A DNA stretch of 57,977 bases from Pseudomonas sp. PB106 (lineage in GTDB: Bacteria; Pseudomonadota; Gammaproteobacteria; Pseudomonadales; Pseudomonadaceae). The stretch is from assembly GCF_009764645.1 (NCBI RefSeq), contig NZ_RWIM01000053.1, positions 1 to 57,977 on the forward strand. Reading direction: 5' to 3'. The translations under genes and the position numbers were made by a program. Numbering within the stretch: position 1 is the first letter of the stretch; each line of letters opens with the position of its first letter. This document shows, in pieces, positions 1-9,269 of this stretch. Under the pieces are notes generated by a model, which did no database searches, was not told the DNA's origin, and saw only the letters and a program-made list of their open reading frames with translations.

Positions 1-293
1 TGACGTATTCGGGCATGTACCTGGGCCTGTAATAAATAGCAGCCGGAAAAAGGGCGAAACGGAAAACGCACAGCGGGCTGATGGTTATCGTCGGAACAGG
101 CTTGGGCGCAGATGACCCGGCGGCGCTGATCGTCTGCCGAACGCCATTCACGAATATCCTCGACATGGCGGAAACAGCCCAGGCAGACCTTGTGCTCATC
201 CAGTCGGCACACGCCGCTGCACGGCGAAGGCACGGCCGGGCTGATGTTGCTGTAAAGCGGCTTCGGTGGACGAACAGGAGCGGCGTCAGTCAC
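1..293 (-). CDS. DUF1289 family protein (partial, runs off left edge)
   Basis: Reading the minus strand from a GTG at 293 gives a frame that stays open to the window edge. It contains the DUF1289 signature: SPCSGVCRLD, then CLGCFRHVEDIREW, then RRRVIC, with four closely spaced cysteines (CxxxC and CxxC) that could bind a metal. Most DUF1289 proteins are small (60-90 residues) and of unknown biochemical role. The start lies 4 bp after the cyaY stop, so the two are probably co-transcribed. The residues after about 70 do not look like a conserved domain. The stop codon lies outside the window. Family assignment is good; function is unknown. Confidence 0.7.
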   Translation of the reverse strand, partial: MTDAAPVRPPKPLYSNISPAVPSPCSGVCRLDEHKVCLGCFRHVEDIREWRSADDQRRRVICAQACSDDNHQPAVRFPFRPFSGCYLLQAQVHARIR

Positions 294-297
294 GGAT

Positions 298-630
298 TCA
301 CAGACCTTCGAAATCGAATTCGGCGCCGGCCTGCTGCTTGACGATGCGCTCGAGCATTTCGCCCAGCTGCTCTTCGCTCTTGTCGCACATCCAGCGCTCG
401 CTCTCTTCGTCGTAGTCGAAGTGGAAGCCACCGGACACCGCCGCCAGCCACAGCTGACGCAGCGGCTCCTGACGGCTGAAGATCAGCTGCGAGCCGTTTT
501 CGAACTTGACGGTGAGGACACCGGCCGAGTTCTCCATATCGATATCCAGATCGCTTTCGTCAAAGATGTCTTCCAGCTTTTCCTGGGTTTCATCGACCAG
601 ATCGTGGAAACGGGCTTCGGACAAACTCAT
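298..630 (-). CDS. cyaY: Iron-sulphur assembly protein CyaY (bacterial frataxin)
   Basis: A 110-residue protein starting MSLSEARFHDLVDE. An acidic first helix (EKLEDIFDESDLDIDMENS) and a beta-sheet containing VLTVKFENGSQLIFSRQ and LWLAAVSGGFHFDYD are the classic frataxin pattern. CyaY binds iron on its acidic ridge and modulates IscS activity in Fe-S cluster assembly in the cytoplasm. An upstream in-frame extension to 891 is rejected because it runs through the REP element and is not frataxin-like. The divergent neighbour is lptM-lysA, the usual arrangement in Pseudomonas and enterobacteria. Confidence 0.96.
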   Translation of the reverse strand: MSLSEARFHDLVDETQEKLEDIFDESDLDIDMENSAGVLTVKFENGSQLIFSRQEPLRQLWLAAVSGGFHFDYDEESERWMCDKSEEQLGEMLERIVKQQAGAEFDFEGL

Positions 631-741
631 TGCGGCAACCTCAAAAAATGTCTGATCAGGCTCAAGCGCCGAAAGATACGGACGCTTCGGGCCGATTGCA
701 AAGATTAACGACCAAGCACCGATCGACGTAACAAACCTGGT

Positions 742-837
742 CCCTGTGGGAGCGGGCTTGCCCGCGATGAGGCCGGCAAATTCAACATTGAGCTCGATTG
801 AACCACCGTAATCGCGGGCAAGCCCGCTCCCACAGGG
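742..837. repeat. REP-like inverted pair in the cyaY-lptM gap
   Basis: Two REP units face each other: CCTGTGGGAGCGGGCTTGCC on the plus strand near 743 and its inverse ending at 837, each carrying an internal GCGGGC/GCCCGC hairpin. This is the common extragenic palindrome class of fluorescent pseudomonads. The rest of 631-947 holds the divergent promoter region of cyaY and lptM, with no further gene seen. Confidence 0.9.
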
Positions 838-947
838 TTCTACATGCTGGCGAACAAGCCCCGCCGGACGGGAACCCCCTCGCATAGGCAAGCTGCCGGG
901 TGGCCGGTATACTCCGGCGCAATTAACGCATTTTCAAGGATTTCGCC

Positions 948-1124
948 ATGAAGCGCCTGATCTCTTCCCTTGCTGCGCTCGTCGCGGTTGCCTGCCTTGT
1001 TTCGGCCTGCGGTCAGAAAGGCCCGCTGTACCTGCCCGATGACGACCAGGATCCGGCCGAGCAAGCCAAATCGTCGCAACAAAAGCCTGCCTCCAAGGCG
1101 CACAAGCACGACGTTTACCAATAA
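948..1124 (+). CDS. lptM: LPS translocon maturation chaperone LptM (YifL/LppL-like lipoprotein)
   Basis: A 58-residue lipoprotein that begins MKRLISSLAALVAVACLVSAC. The lipobox VSAC gives a mature Cys at residue 21, followed by the family hallmark CGQKGPLYLPDD and a short polar, Lys/Gln-rich tail. In E. coli LptM (formerly YifL) helps the LptD outer-membrane translocon fold and form its disulphides. The location between cyaY and lysA/dapF is the conserved one. The stop lies 9 bp before the lysA start, so it probably leads the lysA-dapF operon. An AGGA element sits before the ATG. Confidence 0.9.
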   Translation: MKRLISSLAALVAVACLVSACGQKGPLYLPDDDQDPAEQAKSSQQKPASKAHKHDVYQ

Positions 1125-1133
1125 GGGATCGCC

Positions 1134-2381
1134 ATGGACGCTTTTAACTACCGTGGCGGGGAACTGTTCGCGGAAGGTGTGGCGCTGTCCGCCATCGCCG
1201 ATCGCTTCGGCACGCCTACTTATGTCTACTCGCGCGCGCACATCGAAGCCCAATATCTGGCTTACGCCGATGCGCTGGCCGGCATGCCGCACCTGGTCTG
1301 CTTTGCGGTCAAGGCCAACTCCAACCTCGGTGTTCTGAATGTCCTGGCGCGTCTCGGCGCCGGTTTCGACATCGTTTCCCGTGGCGAGCTGGAACGCGTC
1401 CTCGCCGCTGGCGGCAGCGCTGACAAAATCGTCTTCTCCGGCGTCGGCAAGACCCGTGACGACATGCGTCGCGCGCTGGAAGTCGGCGTGCACTGCTTCA
1501 ACGTCGAATCCACTGATGAGCTGGAGCGCCTGCAAGTGGTTGCCGCCGAACTGGGCGTTCGCGCACCGGTTTCGCTGCGGGTGAACCCGGACGTCGATGC
1601 CGGCACCCACCCGTACATTTCCACCGGTCTCAAAGAGAACAAGTTCGGCATCGCCATTGCCGACGCCGAAGACGTGTACGTGCGCGCCGCGCATCTGCCG
1701 AACCTGGAAGTGGTGGGTGTCGACTGCCACATCGGTTCGCAACTGACCACGCTGCCACCGTTCCTCGATGCCCTCGACCGCCTGCTGGATCTGGTCGATC
1801 GTCTCGGCGATTGCGGCATTCACTTGCGCCACATCGATCTCGGTGGTGGTTTGGGTGTGCGTTATCGCGATGAAGAGCCGCCGATGGCTGCCGACTACAT
1901 CAAAGCCGTGCGCGAGCGTCTCAACGGTCGTGATCTGGCACTGGTGTTCGAGCCGGGCCGCTTCATCGTTGCCAATGCCGGCGTGCTGCTGACCCAGGTC
2001 GAGTACCTCAAACACACCGAGCACAAGGATTTCGCCATCGTCGACGCGGCGATGAACGACCTGATCCGCCCGGCGCTGTATCAGGCGTGGATGGACGTCA
2101 CCGCCGTCAAACCGCGTGACACCGCTGCGCGCAAATACGACATCGTCGGCCCGATCTGCGAAACCGGCGACTTCCTCGCCAAGGATCGCGAATTGGCTCT
2201 GGCCGAAGGCGATCTGCTGGCCGTGCATTCGGCCGGCGCCTATGGTTTTGTGATGAGTTCCAACTACAACACTCGCGGCCGTGCCGCTGAAGTGCTGGTA
2301 GACGGTGATCAGGTTTTTGAAGTGCGCCGCCGCGAAACCGTGGCCGAGCTGTTTGCCGGCGAAAGCCTGCTGCCGGAGTAA
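1134..2381 (+). CDS. lysA: Diaminopimelate decarboxylase
   Basis: A 415-residue fold-III PLP enzyme making L-lysine from meso-diaminopimelate, the last step of lysine synthesis. The Schiff-base lysine lies in CFAVKANSN (about residue 60). HIGSQ, the phosphate-binding GGGLGV, the CETGDF active-site cysteine segment and GAYGFVMSSNYN are all present. Length matches the family. The ATG at 1134 follows a short gap after lptM, and dapF starts 3 bp after the stop, so substrate-producing dapF and lysA are coupled. Confidence 0.98.
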   Translation: MDAFNYRGGELFAEGVALSAIADRFGTPTYVYSRAHIEAQYLAYADALAGMPHLVCFAVKANSNLGVLNVLARLGAGFDIVSRGELERVLAAGGSADKIVFSGVGKTRDDMRRALEVGVHCFNVESTDELERLQVVAAELGVRAPVSLRVNPDVDAGTHPYISTGLKENKFGIAIADAEDVYVRAAHLPNLEVVGVDCHIGSQLTTLPPFLDALDRLLDLVDRLGDCGIHLRHIDLGGGLGVRYRDEEPPMAADYIKAVRERLNGRDLALVFEPGRFIVANAGVLLTQVEYLKHTEHKDFAIVDAAMNDLIRPALYQAWMDVTAVKPRDTAARKYDIVGPICETGDFLAKDRELALAEGDLLAVHSAGAYGFVMSSNYNTRGRAAEVLVDGDQVFEVRRRETVAELFAGESLLPE

Positions 2382-2384
2382 CCC

Positions 2385-3215
2385 ATGCTGCTGCGTTTTA
2401 CCAAAATGCACGGCTTGGGCAATGACTTCATGGTTCTCGACCTGGTCAGCCAGCACGCGCATATTCAGCCAAAGCACGCCAAGCAATGGGGCGATCGGCA
2501 CACCGGCATCGGTTTCGACCAGTTGCTGATCGTCGAGGCGCCGAGCAACCCGGACGTGGATTTCCGTTATCGGATCTTCAACTCCGACGGCTCGGAAGTT
2601 GAGCAGTGCGGCAACGGCGCGCGTTGCTTTGCGCGCTTCGTGCTCGACAAGCGCCTGACCGCCAAACGGCAGATCCGTGTCGAGACCAAGGGCGGCATCA
2701 TCGAACTGGACGTGCGTAACGACGGCCAGATCGGCGTGAACATGGGCGCCCCGCGTCTGGTGCCGGCGGACATTCCGTTCGACGCGCCAGCGAAGGCCAT
2801 CAGCTATCAGCTGGAAGTCGACGGCACCACGGTCGAACTGGCTGCCGTGTCGATGGGCAACCCTCACGCAGTGCTGCGCGTGCAGGACATCAACAGCGCA
2901 CCGGTACATGAACTGGGGCCGAAAATCGAACACCATCCGCGCTTCCCGGCACGGGTCAACGTCGGTTTTCTCCAGGTCATCGACCGCAACCGCGCGCAAT
3001 TGCGCGTGTGGGAACGTGGCGCCGGGGAAACCCAGGCCTGCGGCACCGGCGCGTGTGCAGCGGCTGTCGCTGCGATCAGCCAGGGGTGGATGGATTCGCC
3101 GCTATTGATCGACCTGCCCGGCGGGCGTCTGTCCATTGAGTGGGCAGGCCCAGGCCAACCGGTGCTGATGACCGGTCCGGCAGTGCGTGTATACGAAGGA
3201 CAAGTACGTCTTTGA
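2385..3215 (+). CDS. dapF: Diaminopimelate epimerase
   Basis: A 276-residue cofactor-free racemase converting LL- to meso-diaminopimelate for lysine and peptidoglycan. Both catalytic cysteine motifs are visible: EQCGNGARC near residue 73 and [11 protein letters not shown] near residue 218. The start motif [15 protein letters not shown] is typical. It sits 3 bp after lysA and 13 bp before the DUF484 gene, in one operon. Confidence 0.98.
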   Translation: MLLRFTKMHGLGNDFMVLDLVSQHAHIQPKHAKQWGDRHTGIGFDQLLIVEAPSNPDVDFRYRIFNSDGSEVEQCGNGARCFARFVLDKRLTAKRQIRVETKGGIIELDVRNDGQIGVNMGAPRLVPADIPFDAPAKAISYQLEVDGTTVELAAVSMGNPHAVLRVQDINSAPVHELGPKIEHHPRFPARVNVGFLQVIDRNRAQLRVWERGAGETQACGTGACAAAVAAISQGWMDSPLLIDLPGGRLSIEWAGPGQPVLMTGPAVRVYEGQVRL

Positions 3216-3228
3216 GTGAGCAGAAACC

Positions 3229-3954
3229 ATGACCGATAAGCCTCAGGTACCCGCCCGACAGTCCGACGAATCCGCGTCCGAGAGCCTGGAGGCGGCAGCG
3301 GTTGCCGCATACCTCGAGGCGCACCCGGACTTCTTCGTCGAGCACGAAGAACTGCTGCCCGCCCTGCGCATCCCGCACCAGCGCGGCGACACCGTTTCGC
3401 TGGTCGAGCGGCAGATGACCATTCTGCGCGACCGCAACATCGAGATGCGTCACCGCCTCTCGCAGTTGATGGACGTCGCCCGTGACAACGATCGGCTGTT
3501 CGACAAGACCCGCCGCCTCATTCTTTCCCTGATGGACGCCTCCAGCCTGGAAGACGTGGTGATCAGCGTCGAAGACAGTTTGCGTCAGGATTTTCAGGTG
3601 CCTTTTGTCAGCCTGATCCTGCTCGGCGACAACCCGGCGCCGGTCGGTCGCTGGGTTACTCACGCTGACGCCCAAGTCGCCATCGGCGGCTTGCTCACCG
3701 AAGGCAAAAGCGTCAGCGGCAGCCTGCGCGAGCACGAACTGGATTTCCTCTTCGGCGAAGAACAGCGCAAGCAGATCGGCTCCACCGCCGTGGTTGCGGT
3801 CAGCCATCAAGGTATTCACGGCATTCTGGCGATCGCCAGCCGTGATCCGCAGCACTACAAGAGTTCGGTCGGTACGCTGTTCTTAAGCTACATCGCCGAA
3901 GTCATGGGCCGCGTGCTGCCACGGGTCAACAGCTCCCTGCGCTCGGTGCGCTGA
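3229..3954 (+). CDS. DUF484 family protein (GAF-like)
   Basis: A 241-residue protein of the DUF484 family, almost always found between dapF and xerC. The N-terminal part ([19 protein letters not shown]) is the family signature, followed by a helical linker ([20 protein letters not shown]) and a GAF-like alpha/beta domain. Biochemical role is not established; conserved linkage with xerC suggests a link to chromosome maintenance or envelope metabolism, which is only inference. The gene ends 1 bp before xerC starts. Confidence 0.9.
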   Translation: MTDKPQVPARQSDESASESLEAAAVAAYLEAHPDFFVEHEELLPALRIPHQRGDTVSLVERQMTILRDRNIEMRHRLSQLMDVARDNDRLFDKTRRLILSLMDASSLEDVVISVEDSLRQDFQVPFVSLILLGDNPAPVGRWVTHADAQVAIGGLLTEGKSVSGSLREHELDFLFGEEQRKQIGSTAVVAVSHQGIHGILAIASRDPQHYKSSVGTLFLSYIAEVMGRVLPRVNSSLRSVR

Positions 3955-3955
3955 A

Positions 3956-4855
3956 ATGGAACGACAACTGGACGCTTACTGCGAACACCTGCGCAGTGAG
4001 CGACAGGTGTCGCCGCACACGCTGTCGGCCTACCGCCGCGACCTCGATAAAGTCCTCGGCTGGTGCGTCAAACAGAACATCGGCAGTTGGGCCGCGCTGG
4101 ACATTCAGCGCCTGCGCAGCCTGATCGCCCGTTTGCATGCGCAAGGTCAGTCTTCGCGCAGCCTCGCTCGCCTGCTCTCGGCGGTGCGCGGGCTCTATCA
4201 CTATCTGAATCGCGAAGGCCTTTGCGACCATGATCCGGCGACCGGTCTGGCCCCGCCGAAAGGCGAGCGACGTCTGCCGAAAACCCTCGATACCGACCGA
4301 GCGCTGCAACTGCTTGAAGGCGCGGTCGAGGATGATTTTCTGGCGCGGCGCGATCAGGCGATTCTGGAGTTGTTCTATTCCTCCGGCCTGCGCCTTTCCG
4401 AACTGACCGGGCTCAATCTCGATCAACTCGACCTCGCCGACGGCATGGTGCAAGTGCTCGGCAAAGGCAGCAAAACCCGCCTGCTGCCGGTCGGTAAAAA
4501 GGCCCGCGAAGCGATCGAACAATGGCTGCCGCTGCGCGCGATGACCAACCCAGCGGACGACGCCGTGTTCGTCAGCCAGCAAGGCCGGCGCCTTGGCCCA
4601 CGAGCGATTCAGGTACGGGTCAAACTGGCCGGCGAGCGCGAACTGGGGCAGAACCTGCACCCGCACATGCTGCGCCACTCCTTCGCCAGCCACTTGCTGG
4701 AATCCTCGCAGGACCTGCGCGCGGTACAGGAATTGCTCGGCCACTCCGACATCAAGACCACGCAGATCTACACGCACCTGGACTTCCAGCACCTGGCGGC
4801 GGTCTACGACAGTGCCCATCCACGGGCCAAACGTATGAAAGGCGACGATTCATGA
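3956..4855 (+). CDS. xerC: Tyrosine recombinase XerC
   Basis: A 299-residue site-specific recombinase that works with XerD at dif to resolve chromosome dimers. The N-terminal SAM-like core-binding domain (residues 1-95) is followed by the catalytic domain with Arg in [11 protein letters not shown], Lys in [19 protein letters not shown] (HxxR), the [13 protein letters not shown] histidine and the nucleophilic Tyr of IYTHLDF. The order dapF-DUF484-xerC-HAD is the standard sss/xerC locus of Pseudomonas. Its stop overlaps the HAD start (ATGA), implying translational coupling. Confidence 0.97.
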   Translation: MERQLDAYCEHLRSERQVSPHTLSAYRRDLDKVLGWCVKQNIGSWAALDIQRLRSLIARLHAQGQSSRSLARLLSAVRGLYHYLNREGLCDHDPATGLAPPKGERRLPKTLDTDRALQLLEGAVEDDFLARRDQAILELFYSSGLRLSELTGLNLDQLDLADGMVQVLGKGSKTRLLPVGKKAREAIEQWLPLRAMTNPADDAVFVSQQGRRLGPRAIQVRVKLAGERELGQNLHPHMLRHSFASHLLESSQDLRAVQELLGHSDIKTTQIYTHLDFQHLAAVYDSAHPRAKRMKGDDS

Positions 4856-5556
4856 GCATCCAGTTGATCACCTTCGACCTCGACGACACCCTGTGGGACA
4901 CCGCCCCGGTGATTGTCAGCGCCGAAGCGGTATTGCGCGAATGGCTGAGCGAACATGCGCCGAATCTCGGCGCGGTGCCGGTCGAACATTTGTGGGCGAT
5001 TCGTGAGCGTGTGCTGGCTAACGAACCGGGGCTCAAGCACCGGATCAGCGCGCTACGTCGGCGAGTGCTGTTTCATGCGATGGAAGACGCAGGATACGCC
5101 CATGGCGAAGCAACCGATTTGGCAGACAAGGGCTTTGAAGTATTCCTGCATGCCCGGCATCAGATCGAAGTGTTCCCTGAAGTCGAGCCGGTGCTGGAGA
5201 TTCTCGCCAATCATTACGCCCTTGGCGTGGTCACCAATGGCAATGCCGATGTGCGTCGATTGGGGTTGGCGGATTACTTCAAATTTGCGTTGTGCGCGGA
5301 AGATATCGGCATCGCCAAACCGGATGCGCGGTTGTTTCACGAAGCTTTGCAGCGTGGTGGCGCCACGGCCGAAACCGCCGTGCATATCGGTGATCATCCG
5401 GGTGATGACATTGCCGGAGCGCAGCAGGCGGGGTTGCGGGCGATCTGGTTTAACCCGGCGGGCAAACCGTGGGAAGCGGATCGTCTACCGGATGCCGAAA
5501 TCCGCAGCCTGACCGATTTGCCAGCGGTGCTCGCCCGCTGGAATGCCCAACACTGA
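4852..5556 (+). CDS. HAD-superfamily hydrolase (YigB-like phosphatase)
   Basis: A 234-residue HAD phosphatase. Motif I is [12 protein letters not shown] (nucleophile and acid Asp), motif II GVVTNGN, motif III the Lys of IAKPDARLF, and motif [16 protein letters not shown] helical cap lies between motifs I and II. The family member YigB acts on FMN and other small phosphates; the true substrate here is not evident. The ATG at 4852 overlaps the xerC stop, which is preferred to the longer frame opening at 4522 inside xerC. Confidence 0.88.
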   Translation: MSIQLITFDLDDTLWDTAPVIVSAEAVLREWLSEHAPNLGAVPVEHLWAIRERVLANEPGLKHRISALRRRVLFHAMEDAGYAHGEATDLADKGFEVFLHARHQIEVFPEVEPVLEILANHYALGVVTNGNADVRRLGLADYFKFALCAEDIGIAKPDARLFHEALQRGGATAETAVHIGDHPGDDIAGAQQAGLRAIWFNPAGKPWEADRLPDAEIRSLTDLPAVLARWNAQH

Positions 5557-5574
5557 CCCTGAATTTACATCACT

Positions 5575-5670
5575 CCCTGTGGGAGCTGGCTTGCCAGCGA
5601 TGAGGCCAGCACATTAAACATCAATGTTGTCTGACAGGCCGCCATCGCTGGCAAGCCAGCTCCCACAGGG
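5575..5670. repeat. REP-like inverted pair
   Basis: Facing copies of CCCTGTGGGAGCTGGCTTGC (from 5575) and its inverse (to 5670) with GCTGGC/GCCAGC hairpins. They close the lysA-xerC-HAD operon and may also act as its transcription end. The sequence is related to, but distinct from, the REP pair at 742-837. Confidence 0.88.
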
Positions 5671-5704
5671 TCTGCATCGCCTTCCAATATTTATTCCAGA
5701 CATG

Positions 5705-5734
5705 AAAAAGCCCGCAGCGACGGCGGGCTTTTTC
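5705..5734 (-). terminator. Intrinsic terminator of sutA
   Basis: AAAAAGCCCGC, a short loop, then GCGGGCTTTTT form a strong GC stem flanked by A and T runs, so it can work in both directions. It lies about 20 bp after the sutA stop on the minus strand. Confidence 0.85.
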
Positions 5735-5753
5735 AGAAAGCATGCGGCACGCC

Positions 5754-6080
5754 TCAGATAGGGCGGCTGCCGTACTTGTTGTCCGGTTTCTTCGGTGGAT
5801 CGGCGACCACATTGGCCTCCACTTCCTGAACCTTGCCGCCACGCGACAGGAACTCTTCCATGGCCTTGGCCAGGGCGTCGCGTTCCTTGTTCTTGGCTTC
5901 AATGCTCGGCAACTCGTCTACCGACACCGCAGCCTTGGCTTTGCCTTTGGCAGCCGGGGCCGGCGTGTCTTCGCCGCCATCGTCATCGGCAACGTCTTCC
6001 GCTGCCGCTTCCAGGCCTTCCCCGGCCTCGTCTTCGTCGCCTACTTCGAGGTCGTCGTTTTCCAGATCATCGTCGCTCAT
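5754..6080 (-). CDS. sutA: RNA-polymerase-associated regulator SutA
   Basis: A 108-residue very acidic protein: the first 45 residues are mostly Asp/Glu (MSDDDLENDDLEVGDEDEAG), then a basic AAKGKAKAA stretch and a conserved helical core (IEAKNKERDALAKAMEEFL, then GGKVQEVEANVVADPPKKPD). This matches SutA, which in P. aeruginosa binds RNA polymerase and boosts ribosomal and housekeeping transcription in slow growth. Size and the neighbouring yjbQ and amtB-glnK genes match the PA5285 locus as I recall it. Confidence 0.9.
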   Translation of the reverse strand: MSDDDLENDDLEVGDEDEAGEGLEAAAEDVADDDGGEDTPAPAAKGKAKAAVSVDELPSIEAKNKERDALAKAMEEFLSRGGKVQEVEANVVADPPKKPDNKYGSRPI

Positions 6081-6182
6081 GTTCTACCTCATGACTTGCG
6101 AAAAGCAGATTAGTTATAGACCAGCTTTGGCAACTGTCGAAAGTCGCCGTTAAAAAATCAGTAACCATTGGTGACCAACGGT

Positions 6183-6608
6183 TTACGCCCCTTCACCGTG
6201 CAAGGTGGCGAGGACTTTTCGAGCACCGCCATGATCACGGTGCTCGCCCAGATAAACGCCTTGCCAGGTCCCCAGTGCCAACCGACCTGCCGAAACCGGC
6301 AGACTGATCTGGCAACCAAGCACGCTGGCCTTGAAGTGCGCCGGGAGGTCGTCCAGGCCTTCGTCGTTATGCTCATAGCCGTCTGTTCCTTGTGGGATCA
6401 GACGATTGAAAAATCGTTCGAAGTCGCGACGGACCGCCGGATCGGCGTTCTCGTTGATGGTCAACGACGCCGAGGTATGCTGCAGCCACAAATGCAACAG
6501 ACCAACCCGGCACTCCCTGAGTTCAGGCAGGCCGGCGAGTAACTCGTCCGTTACCAGATGAAAGCCCCGGGGCCTTGCCCGCAGGGTTATCAGAGTCTGT
6601 TGCCACAT
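6183..6608 (-). CDS. yjbQ: YjbQ family protein (UPF0047, secondary thiamine-phosphate synthase type)
   Basis: A 141-residue protein starting [20 protein letters not shown]. It has [23 protein letters not shown] and the C-terminal [17 protein letters not shown], the conserved segments of the UPF0047/YjbQ family. Some members show weak thiamine-phosphate synthase activity; the physiological role is unsettled. The internal ATG is preferred over one 27 bp upstream because family members start near MWQ. It stands alone between sutA and amtB. Confidence 0.9.
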   Translation of the reverse strand: MWQQTLITLRARPRGFHLVTDELLAGLPELRECRVGLLHLWLQHTSASLTINENADPAVRRDFERFFNRLIPQGTDGYEHNDEGLDDLPAHFKASVLGCQISLPVSAGRLALGTWQGVYLGEHRDHGGARKVLATLHGEGA

Positions 6609-6786
6609 ACAGTTCTCCGCACGTTCGGGGCGCATTCTAGCGCGCTCTGGGAAAAAACAAAGGCCCTAATATTCGCTCAATGATGTAAGCCATTGGCGGC
6701 AGAAAAAGGCCCGTCGTAAACACGACTAAAGGCGTACGAAAAATCCTTTCAGCTGCTCTCTCAATGACAAATTCCAGACAAAAAAA

Positions 6787-6813
6787 TGCCCGGCGAACCG
6801 GGCAAGTTTTTTA
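6787..6813 (-). terminator. Intrinsic terminator after amtB
   Basis: TGCCCGG, loop CGAA, CCGGGCA, then a run of T on the plus strand and A on the other side, so it can act in either direction. It lies just past the amtB stop on the minus strand and closes the glnK-amtB operon. Confidence 0.85.
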
Positions 6814-6823
6814 CTGCGCGTAC

Positions 6824-8161
6824 TTACAGGTTGTAGCCGCGTTCGTTGTGTTGTGCCAGATCGAGGCCGACCGACTCTTCTTCCTCGGTCACACGCAGAC
6901 CCATCACGGCGTCCAGGACTTTGAGGATGATGAAGGTGACGATCGCGGTGTAGATGACAGTGAAGCCGACGCCTTTGCACTGAATCCACACTTGTGCGGC
7001 GATGTCGGTCACGGTGCCGAAGCCACCCAGCGACGGTGCAGCGAAGACGCCGGTGAGGATCGCGCCGAGGATACCGCCGATACCGTGCACGCCGAAGGCA
7101 TCCAGGGAATCGTCATAACCGAGTTTGCGTTTCAGGGTGGTTGCGCAGAAGAAGCACACCACGCCTGCTGCCAGACCGATCACCAGTGCGCCCATCGGGC
7201 CCACGGTACCGGCAGCCGGAGTGATTGCGACCAGACCGGCAACCACACCCGAGGCGATGCCCAGTGCACTTGGCTTGCCGTGGGTGACCCACTCGGCAAA
7301 CATCCAGCCCAGCGCGGCAGCAGCGGTAGCGATCTGGGTGACCAGCATCGCCATGCCGGCGGTGCCGTTGGCCGCTGCAGCGGAGCCGGCGTTGAAGCCG
7401 AACCAGCCGACCCACAGCATCGCCGCGCCCATCAGGGTGTAACCGAGGTTGTGCGGGGCCATCGGGGTAGTCGGGAAGCCTTTGCGCTTGCCCAGTACCA
7501 GGCAGGCAATCAGACCGGCCACACCAGCGTTGATGTGCACCACGGTGCCGCCGGCGAAGTCGAGCACGCCCCAGTCCCACATCAGGCCGCCGTTGCCGGA
7601 CCAGACCATGTGCGCGATCGGCGCATAAACCAGGGTGAACCAGATGCCCATGAAGATCAGCATCGCGGAGAACTTCATCCGCTCGGCGAACGCACCGACG
7701 ATCAGCGCCGGGGTGATGATCGCGAAGGTCATCTGGAAGGTGATGAACACCGCCTCAGGGAACAGCGCCGCAGGACCGGTCAGGCTCGAAGGCGTGACAC
7801 CGGCGAGGAACGCCTTGCCCATGCCGCCGAAGAACGAGTTGAAGTTGACGACGCCCTGCTCCATGCCGGTAGTGTCGAACGCAATGCTGTAGCCATAAAT
7901 GACCCACAGTATGCTGATCAGACCGGTAATGGCGAAGCACTGCATCATCACGGAAAGAATGTTTTTCGAGCGAACCATGCCGCCGTAGAACAGCGCCAGG
8001 CCCGGGATGGTCATGAACAGCACGAGGGCTGTAGAGGTGAGCATCCAGGCAGTGTCGCCGGAATTGAGGACTGGGGCCGCCACTTCGTCTGCCGCCATTG
8101 CAAGGCTTGGCATTACGATGGACAACAGGGCTCCTAGCCCTGCGAATTTACGCAGAGTCAT
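6824..8161 (-). CDS. amtB: Ammonium transporter AmtB
   Basis: A 445-residue inner-membrane ammonium channel. A signal peptide (residues 1-23, ending LAMAA) is followed by 11 membrane segments. The twin pore histidines lie in PIAHMVWSGNGG and DAFGVHGIGGILGA, and FYGGMVRSKN is the family signature. Imports ammonium and is blocked by GlnK when nitrogen is plentiful. It lies 38 bp downstream of glnK in the same transcription unit, so it should share the sigma-54/NtrC control proposed upstream of glnK. Confidence 0.97.
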   Translation of the reverse strand: MTLRKFAGLGALLSIVMPSLAMAADEVAAPVLNSGDTAWMLTSTALVLFMTIPGLALFYGGMVRSKNILSVMMQCFAITGLISILWVIYGYSIAFDTTGMEQGVVNFNSFFGGMGKAFLAGVTPSSLTGPAALFPEAVFITFQMTFAIITPALIVGAFAERMKFSAMLIFMGIWFTLVYAPIAHMVWSGNGGLMWDWGVLDFAGGTVVHINAGVAGLIACLVLGKRKGFPTTPMAPHNLGYTLMGAAMLWVGWFGFNAGSAAAANGTAGMAMLVTQIATAAAALGWMFAEWVTHGKPSALGIASGVVAGLVAITPAAGTVGPMGALVIGLAAGVVCFFCATTLKRKLGYDDSLDAFGVHGIGGILGAILTGVFAAPSLGGFGTVTDIAAQVWIQCKGVGFTVIYTAIVTFIILKVLDAVMGLRVTEEEESVGLDLAQHNERGYNL

Positions 8162-8199
8162 ATTGTTTTCTCCTGGGGCGTTGGGGTTTGTGGCGGCGT

Positions 8200-8631
<432 letters not shown>

Positions 8632-8740
8632 TTACCTAGCCGACTGACGCCAGCTAACCGCTGCTGACGAAACTCCCCGCTCCGTCTGCCGCACTGCATT
8701 CGTCACAGCGACTGCATCAGTGCATGGGTCGAAGGTGACT

Positions 8741-8757
8741 AAGCAGAAACCTTGCCA
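8741..8757 (-). promoter_or_regulatory. Candidate sigma-54 promoter of glnK-amtB
   Basis: On the minus strand the sequence TGGCAAGGTTTCTGCTT has GG and GC separated by 10 bases, the -24/-12 spacing of RpoN promoters, and matches TGGCA-G-N4-yTGC closely. The start point would fall near 8730, leaving a leader of about 190 nt before glnK. glnK-amtB is typically RpoN/NtrC dependent in Proteobacteria. Confidence 0.6.
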
Positions 8758-8832
8758 TCTCGCCAAAACCCCCTGATTTCAATCCCTTGGCCGCTGCCGC
8801 AAGCCATTGCGCCCAAAACGCTATCCGGATAC

Positions 8833-8847
8833 GCACAACAACGGTGC
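8833..8847. promoter_or_regulatory. Candidate NtrC-binding site
   Basis: GCACAACAACGGTGC fits the NtrC dyad GCACC-N5-GGTGC with one mismatch. Its centre lies about 110 bp upstream of the start point expected from the sigma-54 site, a usual enhancer distance. The rest of 8539-8951 holds no gene that I can see. Confidence 0.5.
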
Positions 8848-8951
8848 GCCGCCGTCCGTCCGCCTGCGCGAAAAGCGTGCATCCCTGACCACGAGATTGA
8901 CAATAGACACTGCGTGATACACTGCCGGCCATTGTTTCCAGGACATCCACC

Positions 8952-9212
8952 ATGCTCGCGCCCAAAGACTTCCTCGACGCCCTGAGCGGCACCGCCTCCC
9001 GCCTGTTCAACGGCGACACCCCGCTGCCGAAAGCCGAAATCGAAAGCCAGTTCAAGATGCTGCTGCAGAGTGCCTTCAGCAAACTGGACCTGGTGAGCCG
9101 TGAGGAATTTGATAGTCAGATGGTTGTGTTGGCGCGTACTCGTGCCCGACTGGAGAGCCTTGAAGCGAAAGTTGCTGAGTTGGAAGCGAAGCTGACCGCC
9201 CCTGATCAATAA
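8952..9212 (+). CDS. ubiK: Ubiquinone biosynthesis accessory factor UbiK
   Basis: An 86-residue protein of the UbiK/YqiC (BMFP) family: MLAPKDFLDALSGTASRLF, an amphipathic N-terminal helix, then a C-terminal coiled coil (VSREEFDSQMVVLARTRARL, ESLEAKVAELEAKL) that trimerises. It supports aerobic ubiquinone synthesis with UbiJ in the cytoplasm or at the membrane. It marks the left border of the accessory block; in the relatives I remember, yifB follows directly. Confidence 0.92.
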   Translation: MLAPKDFLDALSGTASRLFNGDTPLPKAEIESQFKMLLQSAFSKLDLVSREEFDSQMVVLARTRARLESLEAKVAELEAKLTAPDQ

Positions 9213-9269
9213 CAGGCAGCCGATCTGCCCCCGCGTCATGTTTGGATGCGGGGACAGAAAGCGGTCAGT

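Noticed and set aside
840..2999. Long 719-codon minus-strand frame
   Set aside because: It is the mirror of lysA and dapF, with no family-like sequence, and arises from high G+C codon bias.
6764..8137. 457-codon plus-strand frame opposite amtB
   Set aside because: Composition is His/Gln/Arg-rich with no domain and it lies exactly over amtB.
9229..9253. CCCCGC/GCGGGG hairpin between ubiK and the LysR gene as a terminator
   Set aside because: The stem is short, the loop long and no T run follows on either strand, so support is too weak.
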